Below, one piece after another: positions 32,674 through 41,953 of a DNA stretch of 64,000 nucleotides. Below the pieces are notes generated by a model. It worked only from the letters and a program-made list of their open reading frames with translations, was not told the DNA's origin and ran no database searches. Origin of the DNA: Actinomadura livida (GTDB lineage: Bacteria; Actinomycetota; Actinomycetes; Streptosporangiales; Streptosporangiaceae); NCBI RefSeq assembly GCF_014648675.1, contig NZ_BMRO01000025.1:1-64000 (forward strand). The letters run 5' to 3'. Made by a program: the position numbers and the translations under genes. Every line of letters starts with the position of its first letter. Position 1 is the first letter of the stretch.

Positions 32674-32698
32674 GTTTCCGCAGAAGATCAGCGGGAAA
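32674..32698 (+). promoter_or_regulatory. possible SigB-type promoter
   Basis: GTTT (32674-32677), a 15-bp spacer and GGGAAA (32693-32698) approximate the actinobacterial SigB/SigF consensus GTTT-N15-GGGTAT, lying 33 bp before an RsbW-like gene. Two -10 bases differ from consensus, so this is tentative. Confidence 0.4.
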
Positions 32699-32730
32699 TC
32701 TGGCTGCTAGAGGGAACGGAGGCGAATGGC

Positions 32731-33168
32731 ATGGAGGTCGTTCTTGAAATGACCCTGCCGAGGAACGCCGAGAGCGCTCCGCTGGTGCGGCACACGCTCG
32801 ATGCCTCGCTGCGCGGGCTCGGGGTGGCCTCGGAGATCCGTGCCGATATCGCGCTCGCCTTGGGTGAGGCTTGCGCGAACGTCATCCAGCACGCGGCGAA
32901 CGCGAAAGAGTACGAGGTCCGCGCGCGGATGGACGGGACGCGATGCATCGTCGAGGTCATCGACGGGGGTTCGGTCGATGGAGCCCCGGTGGTGGGCGTC
33001 GGCGTGGCCGGTGTGGACGCCGACTGGGGGAGTGAGCAGGCCCCGCCGCTGGCCGAGCACGGGCGGGGGCTCCAATTGATGAGGGCGTTCACGGAGGAAC
33101 TGCACATCGCCGATCGCGTGCACCGGGAGGGCGCGGTCGTGCACTTCGAGAAGTCGCTGGCGATCTGA
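32731..33168 (+). CDS. RsbW/SpoIIAB-like anti-sigma ATPase
   Basis: The 145-residue protein is a single GHKL ATPase domain: IRADIALALGEACANVIQHA (N box), VEVIDGGS (G1-like DxG) and AEHGRGLQLMRAFTEELHI (G2). Such proteins bind and inactivate a stress sigma factor and phosphorylate its anti-anti-sigma partner. Neither partner is encoded beside it, although PP2C phosphatases that could act in the same switch lie at 35553 and 38975. ATG at 32731 has GGAGG about 11 bases upstream. Confidence 0.9.
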   Translation: MEVVLEMTLPRNAESAPLVRHTLDASLRGLGVASEIRADIALALGEACANVIQHAANAKEYEVRARMDGTRCIVEVIDGGSVDGAPVVGVGVAGVDADWGSEQAPPLAEHGRGLQLMRAFTEELHIADRVHREGAVVHFEKSLAI

Positions 33169-33173
33169 CGGCG

Positions 33174-33205
33174 ACGGCCCGGCGGAAAGCGTTCCGCCGG
33201 GCCGT
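33174..33205. terminator. 14-bp stem terminator between convergent genes
   Basis: ACGGCCCGGCGGAA (33174-33187) and its exact complement (33192-33205) enclose the tetraloop AGCG. It sits six bases after the anti-sigma stop and upstream of the convergent secreted-protein stop, so it can serve both. Confidence 0.87.
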
Positions 33206-33246
33206 GCGCCGATACCAGTGGGCCGGTGCCTGTGGACGGGTGCCCG

Positions 33247-33942
33247 TCAGCCGGTGACGGGCAGGTCGTGCTCGACCGGGGTCGGCGCGGGCGCGTCGGC
33301 CGGCTGCTCGGCCGGGCCGGACTTTCCGCAGGTCGCGGACGCGATCCGGATGGTCGCGGGCTTGCCCGGCAGCGGCAGCCGGAGCTCCATCGCGGTGACG
33401 GCGAGGCGGCCGTCGGCCATGCGCTCCTGCTTGTTGAGGGTGAGCGAGGTGCGGCCGACGCCCTCCACGTCGACCGGGATCGTGGTGTTGGGCGGCGGGG
33501 AGGCGTCGAGTCGCTTGCCCGCGATGACGGCGCGGGCGAGGTGGGCCGAGCCGTGGCCGCCGCGGCACTTGGCGGTGACCGCGTCGGCCATGAGGTCCGC
33601 GGCCGGGACCGCGGCCTTCGCGACGGTGGACCGGGCGCGGGCCGCGGACGCGCTGACGTCCAGCGCGGACGCCTTGACGAGGTCGGTGCTCTCCTCGCGC
33701 AGCAGGCTCTTGCGGACCGTCTCCGTGGTGGAGGAGACGGCGGGCACCGGCGGGACGGACACCGGCCCGGAGGCCGTCAGCCCGTACGCGGAGCCTTCGC
33801 CCTGCGGCACGGTGGCCTGCGGGGCAGCGCCCTGCGGGGCGGTGGCCAGGGCGGACGCCGGGGCGGTGACCAGCCCGGCGGCGAGCCCCGTTGTAATGAG
33901 CCCGGCGGCGAGGACGCCCCTGACGGCATGGCTGTAACGCAT
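33247..33942 (-). CDS. secreted choice-of-anchor P-type protein ending in LPVTG
   Basis: The 231-residue protein has a signal peptide (MRYSHAVRGVLAAGLITTGLA, cleavage near APASA), a conserved EGSAYGLTASGPVSVPPVPAV start and a beta-rich domain with two Cys (TAKCRGG and SATCGK). This matches the choice-of-anchor P group of actinobacterial exported proteins. The protein ends precisely at DLPVTG. That is a sortase-type LPxTG sequence without the hydrophobic helix and basic tail needed for sorting, so it is probably released, or the tail was lost. It lies downstream of an L,D-transpeptidase gene, 48 bp away on the same strand. Confidence 0.8.
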   Translation of the reverse strand: MRYSHAVRGVLAAGLITTGLAAGLVTAPASALATAPQGAAPQATVPQGEGSAYGLTASGPVSVPPVPAVSSTTETVRKSLLREESTDLVKASALDVSASAARARSTVAKAAVPAADLMADAVTAKCRGGHGSAHLARAVIAGKRLDASPPPNTTIPVDVEGVGRTSLTLNKQERMADGRLAVTAMELRLPLPGKPATIRIASATCGKSGPAEQPADAPAPTPVEHDLPVTG

Positions 33943-33990
33943 GAGTGTTTCTCCGATTTCCTTGGATCGTGGGAGTACCTGGCCGGCCGG

Positions 33991-34827
33991 TCAGCCGTCG
34001 ATGAACACCAGGGACCCGAGCGGGACCCGTGCGAGGGCCTTCAGCGCGGCGTCCGGCACCCGGACGCAGCCGTGCGTGACGGCCCTGCCGAACACGGAGG
34101 CGTCGGGCCAGCCGTGCAGCGCGACGGTGCCGGGACCGCCGCCGAAGGTGTCGAGGGTCGCCGAGTGGGTGCCGAGCGGCAGGACGATCGGGCTCGGCGC
34201 CTTCTCGTCCCGGGTGAGCGTGGCCATGAGGAACGTCCGGCCGGTCGGCGTCGGGGTCTCGGCACCGCCGATCGCGACCTTCCACCGGCCGACCTGCCGC
34301 GCGGACCTGAGCAGCGTGAGCTTCCGCTCGGCGAGGTCGACGCGGATCGTGTACGGGGTGCGCGCGGTCCGGACTCCGGTGCCGGAGATCCAGCCGGTGG
34401 CGCGGTTGGGGCGGCTCGGCAGCAGCACCCGCCGCCAGTCGCCCGAGGTCTCGACCACGGGGACCCAGGTGGGGCCGCCCAGCTGCGTCGCGGGGAGGGT
34501 GGCGATGCGCCGCCCGTCCGGGCGGTCGAGCACGGGCACGGACTCGGCCGGGTTCACGACCAGGCCGTCGGTGGCGCCGCCGGGTGACGCGTCCTCGGGG
34601 GCGCCCTTGACCGTGGTGTACGTGGTCGCCTCGGGGACCTTGGCCGCGCGGGCCCGCCCGCCCTCTCCCGGACCGTTCTGGTCCGCGGCCGCGCCGCCCT
34701 CCTTCGCCGCCGCCGTGCCGGGTGACGAGCCGCCGCATCCGCCGAGCAGCAGCGCGGCGGCCACCGCCGGGACGAGCCCGGCGGTGACGGCGCGGCGAGA
34801 AAGCCGCGGGGGATTATTGGTCGCCAT
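33991..34827 (-). CDS. L,D-transpeptidase lipoprotein (YkuD domain)
   Basis: The 278-residue envelope protein has a signal peptide with lipobox LLGGC (Cys about 31), an SH3-like middle (PVLDRPDGRRIATLPATQ), and a C-terminal YkuD domain starting at YTIRVDLAERKLTLL. The catalytic motif is HGWPDASVFGRAVTHGCVRVP, with the nucleophile Cys in THGC. It makes 3-3 cross-links in peptidoglycan or attaches proteins to it. A MarR gene lies upstream and a secreted protein gene downstream on the same strand, suggesting a cell-wall module. Confidence 0.93.
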   Translation of the reverse strand: MATNNPPRLSRRAVTAGLVPAVAAALLLGGCGGSSPGTAAAKEGGAAADQNGPGEGGRARAAKVPEATTYTTVKGAPEDASPGGATDGLVVNPAESVPVLDRPDGRRIATLPATQLGGPTWVPVVETSGDWRRVLLPSRPNRATGWISGTGVRTARTPYTIRVDLAERKLTLLRSARQVGRWKVAIGGAETPTPTGRTFLMATLTRDEKAPSPIVLPLGTHSATLDTFGGGPGTVALHGWPDASVFGRAVTHGCVRVPDAALKALARVPLGSLVFIDG

Positions 34828-34978
34828 GAGCGGCGATATTAGCGGCGGGAACCAGGCGTGTAGCGGAAATGGCGAAGTTTTGCGCGGCGTCGGCTGGGGG
34901 AATGGCTATATTCTCTAACATCCTGGATGATTCGGCATGCTCCGACTCATCCGGCAAAACGGATTATTCACGATGAAA

Positions 34979-35452
34979 TCATGCGAGCAGCGAAATGGAA
35001 TTGCCGCCGACATCCGGGTTGGCCGCGGCCGCCCGGAACTCCTCCAGCCCCCACAGCAGCGCGGCCCGCGCGGGCGCCGGCATCGAGGCCAGTATCCGGG
35101 CCAGGTCCTCGCGCCGCCGCACCCGTATCCGGTTCAGCAGCGCCTCCCCGTCGGCGCTGAGGCGTACCGTGACCTCGCGGCGGTCCCGGCCGTGGTCGCG
35201 GGTCAGCAGCCCGGACGCCTCCAGCCGGTCGCACAGCCTGCTCGCCGACGACACCAGCGCGCCGAGCTCCTCCGCGAGGCGGCTCATGTTGACCGGACCG
35301 CGCTCCACCACGAACAATGCGCGCAACTGGGTCGATGGAACGGGTACATCAGGGGAGTTGTGCGCACTGGACCACACGCTCATCAGGGTCGAGGCGGCGT
35401 CGTCGAGCGCCGCCAAGGACTCCGCCGTTCCATCACTCGACGTGTCCACCAT
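34979..35452 (-). CDS. MarR family transcriptional regulator
   Basis: The 157-residue winged-helix protein shows STQLRALFVVERGPVNMSRLAEELGALVSSASRLCDRLEASGLLTRDHGRDRREVTVRLSADGEALLNRI, the MarR DNA-binding core. Members dissociate from DNA on binding phenolic or oxidising ligands. Starts at 35452 (ATG, GGAAGG close upstream) or 35449 (GTG) are both possible. It is divergent from the PP2C gene and upstream of the L,D-transpeptidase gene; a 150-bp gap with its own likely promoter separates them. Confidence 0.9.
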   Translation of the reverse strand: MVDTSSDGTAESLAALDDAASTLMSVWSSAHNSPDVPVPSTQLRALFVVERGPVNMSRLAEELGALVSSASRLCDRLEASGLLTRDHGRDRREVTVRLSADGEALLNRIRVRRREDLARILASMPAPARAALLWGLEEFRAAAANPDVGGNSISLLA

Positions 35453-35552
35453 GCCTTCCACTGTTACATAAGACGCCGCCCGGGGCATCCGGCAGGGCAC
35501 GGTCCGGCGGGACCGGCCGGGCGGCGCCGCCCCCCACCTGGCAAGGATCCCG

Positions 35553-36716
35553 ATGCATGACGAACCTGGAAATAGAGATTTCGCGGCGATCGCGGGGGCC
35601 CTGTGGGCCGCCGCTCCGCACGAGCTGATCGACGTCGCGGTCAGGCTGGTCGAACGCCATGCGCACGGGACCTGCGCCGAGGTGCTGCTCGTCGACTACC
35701 GGCAGGCGTACCTCGTCCGGACGGCCCCCGGCCGCGCGGAGCTCTCGGTCGACAACACCGCGCCGGGCCGGGCGTTCGCCTCGCAGCGGATCGTCCGGGA
35801 ACCTCCGGACCCGGACGGCGGCCGGGTCCTTCACCTGCCGCTGACCGTGCAGGGCGAGCGGCTGGGCGTGCTGAGCGTCCGTCTCCCGGCCGGCGAGCCG
35901 CCCTGGCTGGCGGAGTTCGCCGGCACCGCCGCCCGCGCGTTGAAGATCGCGAACCAGGCCACGGACCTGTTCCGGCGCCTGCGGCGGCGGGGCAGGCTGA
36001 CGGTGGCGGCCGAGATGCAGTGGGACCTGCTGCCCGCGCCGTCCTTCGACTCCGGCGAGTTCCGCTTCGCCGGGCAGCTCGAACCCGCCTACGCGGTGTG
36101 GGGCGACAACTTCGACTGGGCCGCGTCCGAAGACCGGCTCACGCTGACCGTCAGCAACGGCATGGGATCGGGGACGGAGGCAGCGGCGCTGACCAACCTG
36201 GCGATCAGCGCGCTGCGCAACGCGCGGCGGTCCGGCGACGGCATCACCGAGCAGGCCGCGCTCGCCGACCAGACCCTGTTCGCACGGCACCGCGGCGAGC
36301 GGCACATGGAGACCCTCCTGCTGGAGTTCGAGCTCGCCACCGGGCTGGTCCGGGTGGTCGACGCGGGCTCGCCGATCATCCTGCGGATGCGCGGGAACGC
36401 CATCGACAGCATCGGGTTCGACGCGCAGATGCCGCTCGGGATGTTCGGCGACACCGGGTACGTCACCGAGGAGTTCACCGCCGAGCCGGGGGACCGGCTG
36501 GTCGTCGTCAGCGACGGGGTGAACGACGCCCTGTCCCCGGCGGGTGAGCGGTACGGGGAGCACGCCCTGGCACGGGCCCTGCGCCGCACCCGGCTGCAGG
36601 ATCCGCCCGAGGCCGCCCGGACCATGATCCGGCACTTCCTGGACCATCACGGGGACGGCGAGCCGGCCGACGACGCGGTGATCGTCTGCGTCGACTGGAC
36701 CGGCCGGGACGGCTGA
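35553..36716 (+). CDS. GAF-like/PP2C (SpoIIE-type) phosphatase
   Basis: The 387-residue protein has an N-terminal GAF-like sensory part (HGTCAEVLLVDYRQAYLV to LSVRLPAGEPP, about 35-120) and a C-terminal SpoIIE/RsbU phosphatase (LTVAAEMQWDLLPAP, ETLLLEFELATGLVRVVDAG, PLGMF, GDRLVVVSDGVNDAL, ADDAVIVCVD). The usual GGDFYD metal motif reads WGDNFDW and the usual GHG is NGMGSG, so activity should be checked. Such enzymes dephosphorylate anti-anti-sigma factors in partner-switching pathways. It diverges from the MarR gene; the ATG at 35553 has AAGGA upstream. The stop lies in a tandem repeat. Confidence 0.87.
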   Translation: MHDEPGNRDFAAIAGALWAAAPHELIDVAVRLVERHAHGTCAEVLLVDYRQAYLVRTAPGRAELSVDNTAPGRAFASQRIVREPPDPDGGRVLHLPLTVQGERLGVLSVRLPAGEPPWLAEFAGTAARALKIANQATDLFRRLRRRGRLTVAAEMQWDLLPAPSFDSGEFRFAGQLEPAYAVWGDNFDWAASEDRLTLTVSNGMGSGTEAAALTNLAISALRNARRSGDGITEQAALADQTLFARHRGERHMETLLLEFELATGLVRVVDAGSPIILRMRGNAIDSIGFDAQMPLGMFGDTGYVTEEFTAEPGDRLVVVSDGVNDALSPAGERYGEHALARALRRTRLQDPPEAARTMIRHFLDHHGDGEPADDAVIVCVDWTGRDG

Positions 36717-36762
36717 AGGGAGGGGCTGAGGGGAGGGGCTGAGGGGAGGGCTGAGGGGAGCG
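36713..36762. repeat. 12-13 bp tandem repeat across a stop codon
   Basis: Four units of CTGAGGGGAGGGG and variants run from 36713 to 36762. The first contains the PP2C stop codon TGA (36714-36716). The tract is purine-rich on one strand and lies between convergent genes. Confidence 0.88.
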
Positions 36763-36777
36763 TGCGGGCGGGCCGGG

Positions 36778-37211
<434 letters not shown>

Positions 37212-37215
<4 letters not shown>

Positions 37216-38975
37216 TTATGTCCTCGCTCGTTGTTCGGTGTGCCGGCGGGTTCGCCGCCACCGGCGCCTTTGCCGCCACCGGTGTGTCCGTTGTGACCGG
37301 CGCCGCCGGAGGCCACGGCCACCGGTACGCGGTCGGCCGGCAGCGTCCAGTGGAACACGGTGCCGGGCTCGTCGCCGTTGCCGTCGGGGTCGAGCCAGAT
37401 ACGGCCCCCGTGGTACTCGACGATCTTCTTGCAGAGGGCCAGGCCGATGCCCGTGCCCGCGTACTCGTCGCGCGGGTGGAGCCGCTGGAAGATCAGGAAG
37501 ATCCGGTCTGCGTAGCGTGGCTCGATGCCGATGCCGTTGTCGGCGCAGCTGAACTCCCACTCGTCCCCGGCGCGGCGGGCGTCGATGACGACGCGGGGCG
37601 GCACGCCCTCGCGGCGGAACTTGATCGCGTTGCCGACGAGGTTCTGGAAGAGCTGGGTGAGCTGGGTCCGGTCGCCGGACACCTCCGGCAGGTCGCCGAC
37701 CTCGATCTCGGCGCCGGTCTCCTCCCGCAGCGTCTCCACGTTGTCCAGCGCGTGCCGGGCGACCTCGTTGAGGTCGACCGACTCCTCCGGCCGCGACATG
37801 CGGCCCACCCTGGAGAAGCTCAGCAGGTCGTTGATGAGCGCCTGCATGCGCTTCGCCCCGTCCACGGCGAACGCGATGTACTGCTGCCCGCGCTCGTCCA
37901 GCTGGTCCCCGTACCGGCGCTCGATCATCTGGCAGAAGCTCGCCACCTTGCGCAGCGGCTCCTGGAGGTCGTGGCTGGCGACGTAGGCGAACTGCTCCAG
38001 CTCGGCGTTGGAGCGGCGCAGCTCCTCGGTCTGCTCGTCGAGCTGCCGGGTCTTGTCGACGCTGGCCCGCCACTCGTCGATGATCCGGGTGCGCATCGCG
38101 TCGATGATCGCCGCGAGTTCGTTGATCTCCGCCGGTCCGGGCACGTCCAATGGATGCGCGAAGTCGCCCTGGGACACCGCGCGGACCCGTCCGGTCAGCG
38201 ACGACACGGGGGTCAGCACGGTCCGGCGGATCAGCATGGCGAGGGCGAGCGCGGCCACCACGACCAGGGCGAGCGCGGCGCCCGTCGACCACATCGCCGT
38301 TCCCGCGCGGGAACGCAGCCGGTCGGCGGCCCGGTCGTGCACCCGGGTGACACTGGCCTGGAGCGGCGTGAGGTCGCCGCGCGCCCGGTTGAGCAGCCGC
38401 CGCGCCTCCCGGCCCTCCGCGCGGCCGATGCCCTCCCCGCCGGGACCGGCGGCGATCCGCTCGGCGTATCCGGTCCGCCATGCGTCCGCGTCGGCGCGGG
38501 TCCGGTCGAGGAGCCGGAAGACGTCGGCGCTGCCCGGCACCCCGGCCAGCAGCTCGCGCATCGTCTCGGCGGCCACCCTCTCCCGCTCGACCGCCGCCCG
38601 GTACTCGGCGAGGTGGGCCTCCCCGCCGTCCTGGGCGTAGTCGCGGATCGCCGCGTCCTGGGTGGTCAGCGCGGAGGAGAGCCGGAACTGCTGCAGCGCC
38701 GCCGGGTCGACCTGCTCGACGAGCACGTCGCGCGCCCGGTGGTTCTCGTACAGGGCCATCCCGGCCTGCACGAACGCGGCGAGCAGGAGCAGGCCGAGGA
38801 CGAACGAGCCCAGCCGGTAGATCTGGACGAGCCGCAGCCGGCCCATCCCGTGCCCCTGGGGGACGTCCCCGGCGGGCAGCACGATCGCCGGCCCGGAGAC
38901 TGTGATCTTCCGTCTCCGCTCCGCGTCCGGCGGCGCGTCGTGCTCGTGCTCGTGCTCGGGCGGGTTCGCGGTCAT
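37212..38975 (-). CDS. CHASE3-HAMP sensor histidine kinase
   Basis: The 587-residue membrane kinase has TM1 at about 55-76, an extracytoplasmic CHASE3 domain (LVEQVDPAALQQFRLSSALTTQDAAIRDYA), TM2 at about 227-249 and a HAMP linker (VRAVSQGDFAHPLDVPG). The phospho-acceptor His is about residue 335 in YVASHDLQEPLRKVASFCQ, followed by an ATPase domain (NLVGNAIKFR, ADNGIGIEPRYADRIF, GTGIGLALCKKIVEYHGGRI). The H box is of the phytochrome-like class that pairs with stand-alone receivers. It shares TGATG with the upstream receiver-phosphatase gene and ATGA with the downstream receiver gene, giving a tight three-gene operon. Confidence 0.95.
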
Positions 38976-40168
38976 CAGGCATCCCCCCGGCTCAGCAGCA
39001 GGACGGCCAGGTCGTCGGCCAGGACATCGCCGTTCAGCCGCTCGGCCTCCGCGATGAGCCCGTCGACGAGTATCTCGCCGCGCCGCCCGTCCCCGTACGC
39101 GATCTTCGCCAGTTCCAGCAGCCCGGCCAGGTCGAGGTACTCGCCGCCGGCGGAGCCCTCGATCAGCCCGTCGGTGTAGAGCAGCAGCCCCCACGAGTCG
39201 CCGAGTTCGAGGTCGAGGGCGGGCCAGTCCACGCCGGGGAACAGCCCGAGTGCGGGGCCGTGCGGCTGGTCGGGGACGGGCTCGACCCCGCCCGGGCCGA
39301 AGAACAGCGGGCGCGGATGCCCGGCGCGGTGCAGCCGGGCGCTGCGGCGGTCCGGGGCGATCGTCAGCGTGCACACCGTGGTGAAGATCTCATCGCTCCA
39401 GCGCTCGTGCTGCAGCACGGCGTCGAGCGTGTCGAGCAGCCGCCCCCCGGTGTGCCCGGCGAGGACGAGCGTGCGCCACGCCATGCGGAGCCTGACCCCG
39501 AGGGACGCCTCGTCCGCGCCGTGCCCGCTGACGTCGCCGATCACGACGTGGACCGCGCCGTCATCGGTCTCCACGGTGTCGTGGAAGTCGCCGCCGAGCA
39601 GCGCGCGGTCGCGTCCCGGCCGGTACCGGGTGTGGTGCCGCAGCGCCGTGTCCTTCAGGATCGGGACGGGCAGCAGGCCGCGTTCCAGCCGGGCGTTCTC
39701 CCGGCTGAGCGCCCGCGCCTCCACCAGCTGCCGCTCGGACTCGTCGGCGCGCTTGCGCTCGATGGCGTAGCTGATCGCCCGGGTGAGCAGGGCGCCGTCC
39801 ACGTCCTGCTTGACCAGGTAGTCCTGCGCTCCGGCGGCGACGGCCTCCACCCCGACGTGCGCGTCGGCGAGGCCGGTCAGCACGAGGACGGCGATGGACG
39901 GCGCGTGCGCGCGCATCCGGCGCAGTGCGTCGAGCCCGTCCGCGTCCGGCAGCGACAGGTCGACGATCACGCACTGGATGTCGGGCCGCAGCGCGTCGAT
40001 CGCCTCGGCGAGCGTGGTCGCGACGGTGATCCGCAGATCGGGCTGCGCCTCGCTCAGCAGCTCCTCGAACAGGAAGGCGTCGCCGGGGTCGTCCTCGACG
40101 AGTAGCAGGTGGGGGGAACCGGCCACACCGAGAAGTCGTTCCGCACCGCGACTGTGCATCGCGGTCAT
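38975..40168 (-). CDS. receiver-PP2C (RsbU-like) response regulator
   Basis: The 397-residue protein joins an N-terminal receiver (VEDDPGDAF, Asp 70 in VIVDLSLPDADG, Lys in YLVKQDVD) through a coiled linker (ERQLVEARALSRENARLERGLLP) to a SpoIIE/PP2C phosphatase with intact metal motifs (ALLGGDFHDTV, VIGDVSGHGADEASLG, LLYTDGLIE, ADDLAVLLL). Phosphorylation should control dephosphorylation of an anti-anti-sigma factor, linking the kinase to a stress sigma factor. It is the first gene of the operon; start 40168 has AAGGAG upstream. Confidence 0.95.
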   Translation of the reverse strand: MTAMHSRGAERLLGVAGSPHLLLVEDDPGDAFLFEELLSEAQPDLRITVATTLAEAIDALRPDIQCVIVDLSLPDADGLDALRRMRAHAPSIAVLVLTGLADAHVGVEAVAAGAQDYLVKQDVDGALLTRAISYAIERKRADESERQLVEARALSRENARLERGLLPVPILKDTALRHHTRYRPGRDRALLGGDFHDTVETDDGAVHVVIGDVSGHGADEASLGVRLRMAWRTLVLAGHTGGRLLDTLDAVLQHERWSDEIFTTVCTLTIAPDRRSARLHRAGHPRPLFFGPGGVEPVPDQPHGPALGLFPGVDWPALDLELGDSWGLLLYTDGLIEGSAGGEYLDLAGLLELAKIAYGDGRRGEILVDGLIAEAERLNGDVLADDLAVLLLSRGDA

Positions 40169-40306
40169 CGATCAGCTCCTTCGGCAGGGCAGAGCGACCG
40201 GACATCAGGCGGGTTAGTCGCTTGCCGTCGAGCAAATATTAGAGGTACTCAGGCGGCTTGATGCACCTCATCGACGGACGTATCACCCGAACCTACCGTT
40301 GGGGAC

Positions 40307-40864
40307 TCAACGCTCCTTGTGCCGGGCGTAGTACCGGGCGACGCGCGCGCGGTTCCCGCAGCGTGCCGCCGAGCACCAGCGGCGGCGCGGATGCGCGGGC
40401 AGGAAGAGCAGCGTGCAGTCGTCGGCCGCGCAGGCCCGGACGCCGCCGATCGCCGGGTCGGCGAGGAACTCCGCGGCGTCCTCGGCGAGGTGCGCGGCGA
40501 GCCGCGCACCGTACCCGCCGGTGCGCCGGACGCTCGCCGTGACGGCCGTGCCGTCCCAGGCCAGGTGCTTGATCGCCGGTGCCCGCGACTGGGCGTCGTT
40601 GAGGCCGTCGAGCGCCTCGCCGGGCGGCCGCTCCCCCCTGCGCGCCCGGTCGACCGCGGCGGCGACATGGTCGCGGACGGCGTGGACCGCCGCGAGGTCC
40701 TCCTCGGTGAGCGGGCCGGTCCCCGGTTGCGGTACGCGGTCTCCCTGGAGGGCCAGCCAGGCGGCGAGCCCGTCCGGCGCGGCGATCAGGTCGCCGGTGG
40801 CCGGACGGGTGTTGACCAGGTCCAGCGCGAGCGGCTCCCCGGTCAGCGGTACGAGATCGCCCAT
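40307..40864 (-). CDS. ABATE/CGNR zinc-finger regulator
   Basis: The 185-residue protein has an N-terminal helical ABATE domain (LTGEPLALDLVNTRPATGDLI...) and a C-terminal CGNR zinc finger (RACAADDCTLLFLPAHPRRRWCSAARCGNRARVARYYARHKER) with four Cys. This family is predicted to regulate transcription in response to small molecules. It diverges from an alpha/beta hydrolase gene with about 83 bp between starts, so that gene is the probable target. Confidence 0.93.
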   Translation of the reverse strand: MGDLVPLTGEPLALDLVNTRPATGDLIAAPDGLAAWLALQGDRVPQPGTGPLTEEDLAAVHAVRDHVAAAVDRARRGERPPGEALDGLNDAQSRAPAIKHLAWDGTAVTASVRRTGGYGARLAAHLAEDAAEFLADPAIGGVRACAADDCTLLFLPAHPRRRWCSAARCGNRARVARYYARHKER

Positions 40865-40947
40865 AGGGGCTAATGCTACATCCGCTCATTGACACGTTAG
40901 ACGGAACCGGGTTGTACTAATGCATCATCTGACCTAGGAGGCATGTG

Positions 40948-41856
40948 ATGCCGCTCGCCCTGCCCGCCCGCACCGCACACCGGCACGTTGACGTGGACGG
41001 TGTCCGGATCTTCTACCGGGAGTCGCTGCCCGAGATCCCCGACGCGCCCGTGCTGCTCCTGCTGCACGGTTTCCCGTCCGCCTCGCACCAGTACCGGCGC
41101 CTGATCGACGTGCTGGGGGCCCGCTACCGGCTGATCGCCCCCGACTACCCGGGCTTCGGGCACAGCGACGTCCCCGAACCCGCGTCCACCGGCGGGACGT
41201 TCGACTACACCTTCGACGGGCTCGCCGACGTCATGGAGGGGTTCGTCCAGCGGCTGGGGCTCGACCGGTTCGTCATGTACGTCTTCGACTTCGGCGCGCC
41301 GGTCGGGTTCCGGCTGGCCCTGCGGCACCCGGAATGGATCGCGGGGCTGATCGTCCAGAACGGCAACGCCTACGAAGAGGGGCTCTCCCGGGAAGCGGCT
41401 GAATTCATCTCCCTGCGCCCGCACATGGAGGGCGCGGAGAAGGCGGTCCGCGATCTCCTGACACTGCCCTCGACACGGGCGCAGTACGAGGGCGGCACCC
41501 GCGACCCCGAAATGATCGCCCCCGACGGCTGGACGCTGGACCAGCATTTCCTGGACCTGCCCGGCCGGACGAGGCCCCAGATAGACCTCGCCTTCGACTA
41601 CATCTCGAACGTGGAGCGGTACCCGGAATGGCAGGAGTGGCTGCGCGAGCACGCCCCGCCGGCCCTCATCGTCTGGGGCCGCGACGACGTGTTCTTCCCC
41701 GAACCCGGTGCGCACGCCTACCTGCGCGACCTTCCGGACGCCGAGCTGCACGTCTTCGACACCGGCCATTTCGCGCTGGAGGACGGGCTCCGCGAGATCG
41801 CCCCGCTGATCGCCGCCTTCCTCGACGGCGTCGCCGCCGGTTCACACGGCGCGTAA
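40948..41856 (+). CDS. alpha/beta hydrolase with Asp nucleophile (dehalogenase/epoxide-hydrolase-like)
   Basis: The 302-residue protein has the oxyanion motif LLHGFPSASHQYR (His 40) and a nucleophile elbow YVFDFGAPVGFRLAL with Asp 114 in place of Ser. It also has the acid site ALIVWGRDDVFFP and the catalytic His in FDTGHFALED. An Asp nucleophile is typical of haloalkane dehalogenases and epoxide hydrolases, not esterases. ATG 40948 follows AGGAGG; GTG 40945 is possible. It lies divergent from a CGNR regulator that may sense its substrate. Confidence 0.9.
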   Translation: MPLALPARTAHRHVDVDGVRIFYRESLPEIPDAPVLLLLHGFPSASHQYRRLIDVLGARYRLIAPDYPGFGHSDVPEPASTGGTFDYTFDGLADVMEGFVQRLGLDRFVMYVFDFGAPVGFRLALRHPEWIAGLIVQNGNAYEEGLSREAAEFISLRPHMEGAEKAVRDLLTLPSTRAQYEGGTRDPEMIAPDGWTLDQHFLDLPGRTRPQIDLAFDYISNVERYPEWQEWLREHAPPALIVWGRDDVFFPEPGAHAYLRDLPDAELHVFDTGHFALEDGLREIAPLIAAFLDGVAAGSHGA

Positions 41857-41953
41857 CGATGGCCGTCCCCGCGCCACTACCTGGTGACGTGAACATCCGG
41901 ACGGACGGAGGCGCAGGCGGTGGCAGACCAGGCCCCTGAGGGACGAACGGGCG

